A stretch of 64,000 nucleotides of DNA from Companilactobacillus kimchii DSM 13961 = JCM 10707 (GCF_001435445.1 NZ_AZDH01000020.1:1-64000); one strand, 5' to 3'; positions 26,026 to 34,703 are shown, counted from the first letter of the stretch. The notes: generated from the sequence alone by a model not told the origin. Numbers and translations: made by a program.

Positions 26026-26136
26026 TTAATAACCATGGTTCTTGGCAATATAGTGGAAACGAGCTACGTAGACCAATTTCTTCCGGTTTGCTACAGAACT
26101 GAAATCATCCGCAAGTACAGCGGCTAATTCCAATTC
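26026..26136 (-). pseudogene. Possible 3' remnant of an unidentified gene
   Basis: A short minus-strand frame without ATG reads ELAAVLADDFSSVANRKKLV then YVARFHYIAKNHGY and a TAA. The amphipathic pattern looks coding, and base use is richer in C and G than the surrounding spacer. A stop lies just upstream (26137-26139), so only a C-terminal fragment could remain. I do not recognise the family. It lies between the island terminator and the end of mntH. Confidence 0.3.
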
Positions 26137-26176
26137 TTAGGCAAATCCTCGGAAATTCCCAGGCCTACTTTGCTCT

Positions 26177-27817
26177 CTATCTTTCTTCCACTGCTTCTTT
26201 ATCGAATTCAGCTTCTGAACCGGCTTCTCTTGATAGTTTAGCTAAGTGTTCATATGTTGATGATACGTGTTCACTTGCTAATTCTGTCTTCAATCTTTCA
26301 TTACCTTTATGCATATCAACCAATGTCCATACTAGTAAGGCTACTACGGCTACGATCAATACCCAGGCAATAATGTCGGCTTGTGTTGATTGTGCTACTG
26401 TGATTCCATCTCCATAGAAAGCTTTGATTTGGTCTGGCAATCCATAAAGGTTTAATCCTGTTAGGGCTAGAACTGAGAACCAACCGAATCCTTTGACCCA
26501 AATTGCATTCTTAAACTTCTTACCCATTTCTGTAACACTGTCTGTCATTAATAGTAATGGCAACATTGAGAATGGTAAGGCGAAGGCTAAGAAGACTTGT
26601 GAGTTGTTCATTAAATCATTCAAGGCCACATGCTCATCAATTGAACTCTTACCGCTTGTTAACATAACACAGATTAGAACTGGGATAACTGATAACAAAC
26701 GTGTTACTAAACGACGTAACCATAGAGGCATCTTCATATGAACGAAACCTTCCATGATAACTTGTCCTGAAAGTGTACCTGTAATTGTTGAATTTTGACC
26801 TGAAGCTAATAAAGCTACAGCGAACAATGTTGAAAGGATACCTGATTTAGCAACGGCAATCAAAACGCCATTACTTAATGTAGATGTATCTGATAGAGCT
26901 TGGTATAAACCGAAGAATGATGGATCTTTAACGGCACCACTCTTGAAGACGGCAACACCCATGATCAATAGCAAAGCATTAACAAAGAATGCGGCTGTTA
27001 ATTGAATATTTGAATCCCAAGCTGAGAAACGTACGTTTTGTGCAACTGATTTTTCATCAGCATGATCAACTTTTCTTGTTTGAGAAATAGCTGAATGTAA
27101 GTATAAGTTATGAGGCATAACTGTGGCACCAATGATTCCTAGAGCACCTTGTAATGGTGATTGTCCACCAATTGTTGGATGTGTAGCAAAGGTCTTGCCT
27201 GTTGGAACTAATCCAGCAAAAGCAGCACCCCAGTTAGGATTTGATAGTGCAACTTGATATACGAATACGAATAAAATGACAAGAATTAAACATACAACGA
27301 TAGCTTCAATTTTTCTGAAACCGATCTTAGTTAATAATAACAATACTAAAACATCACCAACGGTAATAAATACGGCGATTACTAATGGAATATTGAATAA
27401 TAGATATAAAGCAATCGCACCACCGATAACTTCGGCAATATCTGTCGCCATAATAGCGAACTCAGTTAAAATCCATAAAACAATTCCTAATGATCTACTT
27501 GTTCTAGCACGAATTGCTTGTGCCAGATCCATCTTACTCACGATGCCTAGTTTAGCAGCCATATATTGTAACAACATGGCAATTAAACTAGACAAAAGAA
27601 TAACTGACATTAATAGGTATTGGAAATTTTGACCACCGGTGATTGATGTTGACCAGTTACCTGGATCCATGTAACCAACGGCAACTAAAGCCCCTGGACC
27701 TGAGTATGCAAGTAGAGTTTTGAAAAAGCCCTTGTCCTTTGGAACATCGACTGTACCATTGATTTCTTCTAGTGAAGGACCATTGGCATATTGGATTAAT
27801 TTACGCTTTTCAGCCAT
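26177..27817 (-). CDS. mntH: Nramp-family manganese transporter MntH
   Basis: The 546-residue proton-coupled metal importer has 11-12 membrane helices. The two metal-site motifs are MDPGNWSTS in TM1 (near residue 50) and MPHNLYLHS in TM6 (near 235). The C-terminal tail is longer than in Escherichia coli MntH, with an acidic coiled segment (SEAEFDKEAVEER). It is 30 bases downstream of a universal stress protein gene and co-transcribed with it. A promoter with a MntR-like operator lies upstream of that pair and mntR diverges from it, so manganese should repress it. Lactobacilli use high manganese against superoxide. Confidence 0.93.
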   Translation of the reverse strand: MAEKRKLIQYANGPSLEEINGTVDVPKDKGFFKTLLAYSGPGALVAVGYMDPGNWSTSITGGQNFQYLLMSVILLSSLIAMLLQYMAAKLGIVSKMDLAQAIRARTSRSLGIVLWILTEFAIMATDIAEVIGGAIALYLLFNIPLVIAVFITVGDVLVLLLLTKIGFRKIEAIVVCLILVILFVFVYQVALSNPNWGAAFAGLVPTGKTFATHPTIGGQSPLQGALGIIGATVMPHNLYLHSAISQTRKVDHADEKSVAQNVRFSAWDSNIQLTAAFFVNALLLIMGVAVFKSGAVKDPSFFGLYQALSDTSTLSNGVLIAVAKSGILSTLFAVALLASGQNSTITGTLSGQVIMEGFVHMKMPLWLRRLVTRLLSVIPVLICVMLTSGKSSIDEHVALNDLMNNSQVFLAFALPFSMLPLLLMTDSVTEMGKKFKNAIWVKGFGWFSVLALTGLNLYGLPDQIKAFYGDGITVAQSTQADIIAWVLIVAVVALLVWTLVDMHKGNERLKTELASEHVSSTYEHLAKLSREAGSEAEFDKEAVEER

Positions 27818-27847
27818 ATTAATCTCCCCTTATATTTGAATTTGGTT

Positions 27848-28288
27848 TTAGCGAATAATCATAATTGAAATAGGTGAATATTTCGCCATATATGCGGCTT
27901 GAGAACCGAAGTACTTTCTAATCCCCTTCTTAGATAGCGAACCGATTACTAATAGGTCGGCTTTGGCAGCAGGAATGATATCTTTCACGATTGTCTCGCC
28001 AGGATCTCCTTCACCAATTACAAGTTCTACCTTTTGGACTCCAGCATCCAAGGCAATCTTACGATACTCTTGCATATGCTCTTCTAGATCCTTACGTTCA
28101 CCGTGAACATAATCTCTAGTTAAGGCTTGATATACATTCATATCTCCGCTTTCCAATATGGAAGTAATGATCAAAGTTGAATTGTCTTTGATGCAACGAT
28201 GCATGGCATATCTAAATGCTAATTGAGCATCAGCTGAATCATCAACACCAACCAGGACACGTTCAAATGTGTTGTTTTGCTTTGACAT
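27848..28288 (-). CDS. Universal stress protein (UspA family)
   Basis: The 146-residue protein has the Usp fold: VLVGVDDSADAQLAFRYAM at the start and LLVIGSLSKKGIRKYFGS near the end, which is the glycine-rich ATP-binding loop (GSLSKKG...GS, slightly off the canonical G-2x-G-9x-G(S/T)). GGAGG precedes the ATG. It is the first gene of an operon with mntH, an arrangement found in other lactobacilli, which suggests a role in manganese or oxidative stress. Confidence 0.9.
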   Translation of the reverse strand: MSKQNNTFERVLVGVDDSADAQLAFRYAMHRCIKDNSTLIITSILESGDMNVYQALTRDYVHGERKDLEEHMQEYRKIALDAGVQKVELVIGEGDPGETIVKDIIPAAKADLLVIGSLSKKGIRKYFGSQAAYMAKYSPISIMIIR

Positions 28289-28351
28289 TGGTTTCTTTCC
28301 TCCAATTAATTTTTACCAGACAAGTAAGTCTCACTCGTCTTTCCAAGGACC

Positions 28352-28379
28352 ATTCTACCGCTTTTTAAATCTATGTAAA
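28352..28379 (-). promoter_or_regulatory. Promoter of the usp-mntH operon
   Basis: On the minus strand TTTACA and TAGAAT are 16 bases apart, about 60 bases before the usp start codon. Confidence 0.7.
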
Positions 28380-28386
28380 CTATTTT

Positions 28387-28403
28387 TTAAGTCCACCTAA
28401 TAA
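28387..28403. promoter_or_regulatory. Putative MntR operator upstream of usp-mntH
   Basis: TTATTAGGTGGACTTAA (minus strand) lies just upstream of the -35 box. It shares TTATTAG-N3-GACT with the palindrome in front of the mntR unit at 28643-28662. Confidence 0.55.
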
Positions 28404-28642
28404 AAAAGTACAAGTGAAGATTTTTCTTTAAAAAATTCAGAAAGCGATTACTTGCCCATTATATAGACTTTTCCGGCTACCTAATGTGATATAAAGAATT
28501 ATTCTTAAACTCTGCTTAACTATTTCAAATAAAATAATTATGTTATATTAAAGGCGTTAACAACCGAATTATAGCAATTCATGAATATAACTATTTGACA
28601 ATATGTCCATACAATAGTCTTTATATTTATGTTTAACTATTT

Positions 28643-28662
28643 TTATTAGTTTAGACTAATAA
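28643..28662. promoter_or_regulatory. Putative MntR operator in front of the mntR unit
   Basis: TTATTAGTTTAGACTAATAA is a palindrome with perfect 8-base arms (TTATTAGT / ACTAATAA). It resembles DtxR/MntR-family operators (TTAG...CTAA) and lies 32 bases before the first start codon of the mntR unit. Confidence 0.65.
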
Positions 28663-28694
28663 AATGTTCTTATTCTTATTAATGGAGGAATATC

Positions 28695-28856
28695 ATGCGT
28701 AAAGAAACACATCAAGAGGTAATCAACGAAGTCAATGACGAGGAGTTCTTAACCAATAACTGGTTAACTTCTGAGGTTCTAGTTGGTATGTATTCAAGGA
28801 TTTTTACCAATTCCCTACTATTAGATGACATGATTTTTAAGAATCGCAGAAAATAG
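28695..28856 (+). CDS. Small 53-residue protein upstream of mntR
   Basis: The ATG at 28695 follows TGGAGGA at good spacing. The product begins MRKETHQEVINEVNDEEFLT and ends LLDDMIFKNRRK. It is acidic at the start, amphipathic later, with no signal or membrane helix. I know no family. It ends 38 bases before the mntR start and shares its promoter and operator, so it should be made under the same manganese control. Confidence 0.65.
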   Translation: MRKETHQEVINEVNDEEFLTNNWLTSEVLVGMYSRIFTNSLLLDDMIFKNRRK

Positions 28857-28894
28857 GTTGAAAGAACCTTATTAAGAAAAAGTGGTGAACGATT

Positions 28895-29566
28895 TTGAAC
28901 GACTTGAATTTTTTAAGACTTATTTTCGAACTCGGTGGTAGCTTTCAAAACGTTAATAATATCGACCTAGCTATCAAAGCTAATGTCAGTAAAGCTTCCA
29001 TATCTGACCGTACCCAACATCTTTCAAAGTTAGGTTTGGTTAAATATACGAAATACTATGGCAGCAAACTAACTAAGAAAGGTTTAAATGATGTCATCCC
29101 TTTGGTTCAACAACATCGTTTAATCGAGACTTGGCTCTATGAGAAATTAGATATCCCGTTGAGCGACATTTACGATAAAGCTACAACTTTATCAGATCAT
29201 CCCGATTTATTATTGATCGACCGTTTGAACATCCACTTGGAATATCCACAAACTTGTCCACACGGCAACATTATCCCAATTAATTCCGCAATTCCTATCT
29301 ATTCCGCGGACTCTTTATTAGCCAGTCAGAATATTTCTGATACGACTTTCAAAATAGTCAATTTTACGGAAGATTCCTATTTATTCAAAATTTTAAGTAA
29401 CATTGATGTCAAACTTTCTGATTCTATCAAGATTCTCAATATCAACGATTACGATCACTCAATGGTCATTTTGAACCTGCGTAACAATTTAAAGCAGATT
29501 CTCCCCAAGAACATCACTAAGATGATTCACATTGAAAAAGTTAAAGAGACACAAAAGAGCGTTTGA
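28895..29566 (+). CDS. mntR: DtxR-family manganese-dependent repressor MntR
   Basis: The 223-residue regulator starts at TTG after AAGTGGTGA. It has a winged-helix domain (about 5-65, KANVSKASISDRTQHLSKLG), and a dimer/metal domain with HRLIETWLYEKLDI, LSDHPDLLLIDRLNIHLEYP and CPHGNIIP, the conserved DtxR metal region. An additional C-terminal domain (about 145-215) fits the longer SH3-like class. It diverges from usp-mntH across about 400 bases containing two matching palindromes. With Mn(II) it should repress mntH and probably itself. Confidence 0.88.
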   Translation: MNDLNFLRLIFELGGSFQNVNNIDLAIKANVSKASISDRTQHLSKLGLVKYTKYYGSKLTKKGLNDVIPLVQQHRLIETWLYEKLDIPLSDIYDKATTLSDHPDLLLIDRLNIHLEYPQTCPHGNIIPINSAIPIYSADSLLASQNISDTTFKIVNFTEDSYLFKILSNIDVKLSDSIKILNINDYDHSMVILNLRNNLKQILPKNITKMIHIEKVKETQKSV

Positions 29567-29608
29567 GTAGGCATGATTGTAAAATCACGCGTTGTCAAAC
29601 GCTCTTTT
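29553..29608. terminator. Bidirectional terminator overlapping two stop codons
   Basis: AAAAGAGCGTTTGA (29553-29566) and TCAAACGCTCTTTT (29595-29608) pair perfectly with a 28-base loop. The arms include the ends of mntR and of the convergent Mor-like gene. Confidence 0.85.
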
Positions 29609-29859
29609 TATTTGCTGGCCTCTTTGATCCAACGTGGTGAATAGCCATACTTTCGCGATAACATCATAACTTGATTCGATTGCACGTCCATTGTTTGAAG
29701 TTTTTTACGTAATTTATTAGCGTCATAGAGTCGCATTGGCAGTTGTAGTTGCATACCACAATAGTTATCACGAATTTTTAACATCGCTTCAACTCCAATA
29801 ACTTCAGCTATCCCCTTATATGATTCATTTAAAATATCATAGTCTACCTTTTCGGCCAT
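29608..29859 (-). CDS. Mor-like transcription activator domain protein
   Basis: About 83 residues. YKGIAEVIGVEAMLKIRDNY, QLQLPMRLYD and the C-terminal helix-turn-helix SRKYGYSPRWIKEASK follow the Mor/C activator family of Mu-like phages, reduced to the DNA-binding core. AGGTGAT precedes the ATG at 29859; a GTG at 29868 is also possible. A paralogue with the same QLQLPM and YGYSPRWIK blocks is at 55.9 kb. No phage genes are nearby, so these are probably domesticated regulators. The target is unknown. Confidence 0.7.
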   Translation of the reverse strand: MAEKVDYDILNESYKGIAEVIGVEAMLKIRDNYCGMQLQLPMRLYDANKLRKKLQTMDVQSNQVMMLSRKYGYSPRWIKEASK

Positions 29860-29962
29860 AATTATCACCTAATTCTCCTTAATACAGTAATTTTATTTTC
29901 AAAATTACTTTATAATAATAGGTAGATGAATTCTGTCTACTTATGCAGAAAGAGGAAAAATT

Positions 29963-30955
29963 TTGAACACATCCGAGCGCCGTTTCGCTATTTATATAAA
30001 ACTACTTGACAATCAAATCTTGAATAAGAACGATTTGGCACGTGAATATAATGTGACCCCACGTGCCATTCAACGGGATATCAGCCAGATTAATTTAACC
30101 TTCGAAGACATCTGTCTGCCCTACAGAATCCAGTATGAGAGAAGCAATTCCGGTTATCGTATGCACAGTGATCAACACATTCTTAATGCTCAGGAAATTC
30201 TCGTTTTGGTCAAAGTTTTATTGGCTAGTCGTGCGCTTAATCAACGTGAATTAATTCATACAGTCGATGGACTCTTAAACTTGGCAAATAGTCAAATTCG
30301 TAGTCAAGTTCGTCCTTTGATCCAAAATGAGATCTTCAACTATACTCCCTTACATCATCAACAAAACTTACTAGATAAAATTTGGACTTTAAGCAAATAC
30401 ATTACACAGAAAAAAGCTATCGAAATTAGATACCATCGTCAACATTCAGAAACGGTCATCCGTAATATTTTGCCACAAGCAGTGATTTTCTCTGAATATT
30501 ATTTCTATTTAGTCTCTTACAATCCAGACTATAAGGATAATTTGCTTTACCGAATTGATCGAATCGAAGACTATCACGTAACTGGCAAGATTGATTTAGC
30601 CTATAAGGACCGTTTTGAAGAGGGGAAATTTCGACAAAAAATTCAATTCATGTATCCTGGCAAATTAATTCATCTAAAATTTCAATTCTGGGGTATCGTT
30701 GAAGCTGCACTCGACCGTATTCCGACAGCTAAAGTTGTAGCACACTGTGATGCCAATGGAAATCTGCTTTCAGATCATAGTTCCAAACAACCACAAAATG
30801 GTGGTAGTGTCATTATTGAAGCCGATACTTTTGGTGAACGTGGCGTTATGATGTGGCTCTTGAGTCAGGGACAAAATGTAGAGGTTCTAGCACCAAAAAG
30901 TTTAGTCACCAATATCAAAAAGGAAGCTCAATCCATACTACAACGGTATGAATAA
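29963..30955 (+). CDS. HTH/WYL-domain transcriptional regulator
   Basis: The 330-residue protein starts at TTG after AGAGGAAA. An N-terminal HTH (about 1-60, NKNDLAREYNVTPRAIQRDI) is followed by a WYL domain (about 145-210, IEIRYHRQHSETVIRNILPQ with EYYFYLVSYNPDYKDNLLYR) and a WCX-like C-terminal region. WYL regulators sense nucleic acids or nucleotides and often control stress or defence genes. No adjacent gene is an obvious target; the convergent gene is the MarR regulator of the acetolactate operon. Confidence 0.85.
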   Translation: MNTSERRFAIYIKLLDNQILNKNDLAREYNVTPRAIQRDISQINLTFEDICLPYRIQYERSNSGYRMHSDQHILNAQEILVLVKVLLASRALNQRELIHTVDGLLNLANSQIRSQVRPLIQNEIFNYTPLHHQQNLLDKIWTLSKYITQKKAIEIRYHRQHSETVIRNILPQAVIFSEYYFYLVSYNPDYKDNLLYRIDRIEDYHVTGKIDLAYKDRFEEGKFRQKIQFMYPGKLIHLKFQFWGIVEAALDRIPTAKVVAHCDANGNLLSDHSSKQPQNGGSVIIEADTFGERGVMMWLLSQGQNVEVLAPKSLVTNIKKEAQSILQRYE

Positions 30956-30966
30956 GCTTCCTTTTT
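30917..30966. terminator. Bidirectional terminator
   Basis: AAAAAGGAAGCT and AGCTTCCTTTTT pair perfectly; the stem overlaps the ends of the WYL gene and of the convergent MarR gene. Confidence 0.85.
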
Positions 30967-31393
30967 ACTTTTCAATTGGTTCAACAATAGTTGAAACGAC
31001 TGCTTCAATGGAATAAACTAGCGGACTATCCTTTTGAATACCAGCTTTAACAAACCGGTCTTCCCACCATTGACTACGAATCTTTTGAACTTTTGTTACA
31101 ACCTGCTTGCCTTCTTCAGTCAAATTGAGAACTTTAGTTTTACCAGCTCCATCTGACTTAGTTAAGTAATTTAATTGATTCATTTTATTGATTTCTCGAG
31201 TTGCTAACCCCTTATCTATTACTAGAGAGCGGGCCACTTGATTCTGACTGATGTTTTCATAATCACTTACAGCCAATAAAATACAAGCTGCGGTCGGATT
31301 TAAGTTGATTTGGTTGAATTCTTCCCTCGTATCCTTGTAATATTGACGATGTAAGATAGAAATATCTTGTGCTAAGTATCCAATGTTTTTCAT
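30965..31393 (-). CDS. MarR-family regulator of the acetolactate operon
   Basis: The 142-residue winged-helix protein has ISQNQVARSLVIDKGLATRE as the recognition part and YLTKSDGAGKTKVLNLTEEG as the wing, typical of MarR. It diverges from alsS-alsD, and a 7-4-7 palindrome lies between the two starts, so it probably represses or activates the acetoin pathway and itself. No catalytic or metal motif is seen. GGAG is nine bases from the ATG. Confidence 0.85.
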   Translation of the reverse strand: MKNIGYLAQDISILHRQYYKDTREEFNQINLNPTAACILLAVSDYENISQNQVARSLVIDKGLATREINKMNQLNYLTKSDGAGKTKVLNLTEEGKQVVTKVQKIRSQWWEDRFVKAGIQKDSPLVYSIEAVVSTIVEPIEK

Positions 31394-31420
31394 TAACTTT
31401 CACTCCATGAAAAGATTTAC

Positions 31421-31438
31421 GTGTTGACAAATCAACAC
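31421..31438. promoter_or_regulatory. MarR-type operator in the als intergenic region
   Basis: GTGTTGACAAATCAACAC has perfect 7-base arms around CAAA. A half site (TCTACACAAA) lies further on towards alsS. The left arm contains a TTGACA that could be the -35 box of alsS. Confidence 0.7.
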
Positions 31439-31504
31439 AAATGCCTTATTTTTTTCTTATAAATAATTATAGAACAAATCTACACAAAAAAGAGGTTAGA
31501 TACA

Positions 31505-33181
31505 ATGACAAAAACTAATGGTGCTCAAGCTTTGATCCAATCGATGATTAATCAAGGCGTTCATTACGTCTTCGGATTACCTGGTGCTAAGATTGATCGA
31601 CTCTTCGAATCACTTGAACATAACGATGATCCAAAAACTCCTAAATTAATTGTTACTCGTCACGAACAAAACGCGGCTTTCATTGCTGCAGGTATTGGTC
31701 GTCTAACTGGTAAGCCCGGTATTGTGGCTACTACCTCAGGTCCTGGTGTCTCCAATCTAGCTACTGGTCTAATTACCGCTACTTCTGAAGGTGACCCTGT
31801 GATTGCTTTAGGTGGTCAAGTTCCCCGAAACGATATTGCCCGTTTAACTCACCAAAGTATTTCTAGTAAGGAACTTTTATCCGCTGCTACTAAGGATAGT
31901 GTTGAAGTTCAAGATGCCAACAATTTGTCGGAATCCTTTGCAAACGCTTACCAAAATGCTGTATCACCTAAAGCTGGAGCAACTTTCATGTCCATTCCTC
32001 AAGATGTCTTGAATGATGACGTAACTCGCCCTGTTATCAAGCCATTACATAAAGTTGAACAAGGTGGCGTTGATTCAGAAACCCTTAACCAAATTATCGA
32101 AAAAATTGAAAAAGCTAAGTTACCAGTAATCTTGGCAGGTATGCGTTCTTCTACCAATGAAGTTACCGACGCTATCCATAAATTTTTACACAAGTTCTCG
32201 ATTCCAGTTGTGGAAACCTTCCAGGGTGCTGGTGTCATATCGCGTGATTTGGAAAAAAATTACTACGGCCGTGTCGGCTTGTTCCGTAACCAAATCGGTG
32301 ACACTATCCTCAAGGAAAGTGATTTGATCATCGCGGTCGGCTACGATCCTATCGAATATGAGGCCCGTAATTGGAATATTGGTCGCACAGGGAAAATAAT
32401 TAATCTCGACAGTATCAAGCCAGAAATCACCAATGATTATCAACCTGACTTGATTGTGAACGCTGATATTGCTAAGACTCTTAACGAAATCAGCTCTAAC
32501 TTACCGGATGACATCGATCTAGGCTCTGATATGCACAAACATCTGGCTGACCAACAAGAGAAATTTACTAAGAAGGATGCTATTCCTGCCAATCATTCAG
32601 ATAAGAACGGTATCCATCCCCTAGCTATCATCCACGCTTTGCAAAACCAAGTTGAAGATGACACAACTGTCACGGTTGATGTTGGTAGTCTCTACATCTG
32701 GATGGCTCGTCACTTTAGAAGTTATAAACCACGTCACCTATTATTCAGTAATGGTATGCAGACGCTTGGTGTCGCACTCCCCTGGGCAATCGCTGCTGCA
32801 TTGGAACGTCCTGAAAAACCAGTTGTTTCAGTTGCTGGTGATGGTGGTTTCCTCTTCTCTGGTCAAGAACTAGAAACAGCTGTCCGCTTGCATCTCAATA
32901 TCGTACAATTGATTTGGGACGACGGTTACTATGACATGGTTCGTTTCCAAGAAATCGCCAAATACGGTCATGATGCTGGAGTTAAATTAGGACCAGTTGA
33001 TTTTGTTAAATATGCTGAAAGTTTTGGTGCCACTGGTATGCGTGTCGAGAGAACTGAAGATCTCGAACCAATGCTAGCCAAAGCTTTTGACACTAAAGGA
33101 CCAGTTATCTTGCACATCCCCGTTGATTATTCAGACAATATTCAACTAGCATCCAAGTTGGTTGACGACGTCTTGAACTAA
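31505..33181 (+). CDS. alsS: Catabolic acetolactate synthase
   Basis: The 558-residue ThDP enzyme condenses two pyruvates to 2-acetolactate. It shows the N-terminal PYR domain with the catalytic glutamate in VTRHEQNAAFIA, a central domain, and the C-terminal ThDP/Mg site VAGDGGFLFSGQELETAV. Pairing with the decarboxylase gene and the lack of a regulatory subunit indicate the catabolic FAD-independent AlsS type, not IlvB. The flow is pyruvate to acetolactate to acetoin, which limits acid stress. AGAGG lies before the ATG. Confidence 0.94.
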   Translation: MTKTNGAQALIQSMINQGVHYVFGLPGAKIDRLFESLEHNDDPKTPKLIVTRHEQNAAFIAAGIGRLTGKPGIVATTSGPGVSNLATGLITATSEGDPVIALGGQVPRNDIARLTHQSISSKELLSAATKDSVEVQDANNLSESFANAYQNAVSPKAGATFMSIPQDVLNDDVTRPVIKPLHKVEQGGVDSETLNQIIEKIEKAKLPVILAGMRSSTNEVTDAIHKFLHKFSIPVVETFQGAGVISRDLEKNYYGRVGLFRNQIGDTILKESDLIIAVGYDPIEYEARNWNIGRTGKIINLDSIKPEITNDYQPDLIVNADIAKTLNEISSNLPDDIDLGSDMHKHLADQQEKFTKKDAIPANHSDKNGIHPLAIIHALQNQVEDDTTVTVDVGSLYIWMARHFRSYKPRHLLFSNGMQTLGVALPWAIAAALERPEKPVVSVAGDGGFLFSGQELETAVRLHLNIVQLIWDDGYYDMVRFQEIAKYGHDAGVKLGPVDFVKYAESFGATGMRVERTEDLEPMLAKAFDTKGPVILHIPVDYSDNIQLASKLVDDVLN

Positions 33182-33199
33182 GATAGAAAGAAGGATTTC

Positions 33200-33907
33200 A
33201 TGTCAAATACAAACATTCTTTATCAACACGGAACATTAGCTTTATTAGTCCCTGGATTACTCGACGGAACTATCACTATGAAGGAATTGTTAAGTCATGG
33301 CGATACGGGAATCGGTACTGGCGAAGGTCTTGATGGCGAATTGGTCATTTTAGATGGCACACCTTATCAAGTCGACAGCAACGGTAATGTTAATATCGTA
33401 AAAAATGATTTCACTTTGCCCTTTGCTAACATTCATTTCGGCAGTTATCAGCCATTAACAAACGTTGATGGTATCAGCCAAAAAGAGCTTGAAGAGAAGA
33501 TCCTATCTTTAACAAGTGCTAATACCTTCTTCTCAATTGAGTTACACGGTCAATTTACAAATGTGAAAACCCGTGCGGTGAAGAAATCACATAAACCTTA
33601 CGATACTCTAGCCAAAACAGCTGAAAGTCAAAGTATTTTTGAAAAAGACACCGTTACAGGAACTTTGTTGAGTTACTACTCACCTGAAATCTTCGATGGG
33701 GCAGCCGTTGGTGGTTTCCACCATCACTTCTTATCTGATGAACACGACTTCGGTGGCCATCTGTTATCATTTGGTACAGCGAGTGGAGATGTAAAACTCC
33801 AACAATTTGACACCTTGGAACAACATTTGCCCGTCAAGAATCAATCTTACATGGATTTTGATTTTTCCGGTGAAGATATTCTAGGCGATATACATAAATC
33901 AGAATAG
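33200..33907 (+). CDS. alsD: Alpha-acetolactate decarboxylase
   Basis: The 235-residue enzyme converts 2-acetolactate to acetoin. It has HGTLALLVPGLLDGTITMKE, GDTGIGTGEGLDGELVILDG and the zinc-binding GGFHHHFLSDEHDFGGHLL with its histidines, and the conserved glutamate region. It is 18 bases behind alsS in the same operon, with AGAAAGAAGGA before the ATG. Confidence 0.94.
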   Translation: MSNTNILYQHGTLALLVPGLLDGTITMKELLSHGDTGIGTGEGLDGELVILDGTPYQVDSNGNVNIVKNDFTLPFANIHFGSYQPLTNVDGISQKELEEKILSLTSANTFFSIELHGQFTNVKTRAVKKSHKPYDTLAKTAESQSIFEKDTVTGTLLSYYSPEIFDGAAVGGFHHHFLSDEHDFGGHLLSFGTASGDVKLQQFDTLEQHLPVKNQSYMDFDFSGEDILGDIHKSE

Positions 33908-33915
33908 AGAAAAGC

Positions 33916-33950
33916 AAAAGGACGAATCCATCTGGACTCGTCCTTTTTTT
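33916..33950 (+). terminator. Terminator of the alsS-alsD operon
   Basis: AAAGGACGAATCCA / TGGACTCGTCCTTT stem, short loop, then a T run. Confidence 0.9.
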
Positions 33951-34030
33951 ATCCTATTTGGTGTTTAATTTGGTCATACCATCTCAAATCCTACGTAATT
34001 TTATTTATATAGTAATAGCAGTCATAACAT

Positions 34031-34047
34031 TTTACACACGTGTTAAA
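34031..34047. promoter_or_regulatory. Putative operator of hicAB
   Basis: TTTACACACGTGTTAAA is a near-perfect palindrome upstream of a TATTAT -10-like box (34054-34059) and of hicA. HicB-type antitoxins bind such sites for autoregulation. Confidence 0.5.
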
Positions 34048-34079
34048 TACGTATATTATAAAAGACGAAGGAATTTGAA

Positions 34080-34265
34080 ATGAATCAAAAAAGATTGCTC
34101 AAGCTTTTAAGTAAAAAAGGTTGGTACTTATATCGTCATGGTAATAATCATGACATTTGGACAAATGGTATTGAAAAAGAACAGATTCCTAGACATAGAG
34201 AAATCAATGAATTATTAGCAAAAAGTATAATAAAAAAACATCATTTGGATGATGAGGGAGACTAA
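34080..34265 (+). CDS. hicA: HicA-family mRNA interferase toxin
   Basis: The 61-residue protein has the double-stranded RNA-binding-like HicA fold: RLLKLLSKKGWYLYRHGNNH with the catalytic histidine at about residue 24, then IPRHREINELLAKSIIKK. It cuts mRNA unless bound by HicB, which is encoded two bases downstream. GAAGGA precedes the ATG. Confidence 0.9.
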   Translation: MNQKRLLKLLSKKGWYLYRHGNNHDIWTNGIEKEQIPRHREINELLAKSIIKKHHLDDEGD

Positions 34266-34267
34266 AA

Positions 34268-34660
34268 ATGAAAATCGTATATCCAATTATAATTTCAAAA
34301 ACAAGTGATCAAACAGTTCCCTACTTTGTCAGCATTCCTGATATTGAAGGCATGACTCAAGGCAAAGATATTGATGATGCTATTCAAATGGCTCGTGATT
34401 ACATCGGATTGAATATTATTGATAGACAAGATAACAATTTAGACGTGCCGAATTCAAATTACACACTTCCTAGTGCAGAAAATGGTAACGTTGTTACCTT
34501 GGTTGATGTCGATATTGATGAATATCGTCGTAAAAATGACTTCAAGACTATCAAAAAGACTTTGACTATCCCCAACTATCTCAACAAGTTGGGAAAAGAT
34601 AACAATATTAACTTTTCTGAATTACTGACAACTGCTTTAAAGAAGGAATTAAATGTTTAA
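34268..34660 (+). CDS. hicB: HicB-family antitoxin
   Basis: The 130-residue antitoxin has the degenerate RNase H-like HicB domain (VPYFVSIPDIEGMTQGKDID, DAIQMARDYIGLNI) and a C-terminal DNA-binding region (KKTLTIPNYLNKLGK, then NINFSELLTTALKKEL) of ribbon-helix-helix type. It neutralises HicA and represses the operon. The order toxin first, antitoxin second is normal for hicAB. GAGGGAG precedes the ATG. Confidence 0.9.
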   Translation: MKIVYPIIISKTSDQTVPYFVSIPDIEGMTQGKDIDDAIQMARDYIGLNIIDRQDNNLDVPNSNYTLPSAENGNVVTLVDVDIDEYRRKNDFKTIKKTLTIPNYLNKLGKDNNINFSELLTTALKKELNV

Positions 34661-34666
34661 GTGATC

Positions 34667-34703
34667 AAAAAAATCCTATTTCATATGGAATAGGATTCTT
34701 TTT
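34667..34703. terminator. Bidirectional terminator between hicB and the first EamA gene
   Basis: AATCCTATT / AATAGGATT stem extended by flanking A and T runs on both strands. Confidence 0.85.

Noticed and set aside
28289-28694. yybP-ykoY manganese riboswitch upstream of usp-mntH
   Set aside because: I found no conserved core of that class; promoter and MntR-like palindromes account for regulation.
29608-29859. Prophage remnant because of Mor-like genes
   Set aside because: No structural, integrase or lysis genes lie near either copy.
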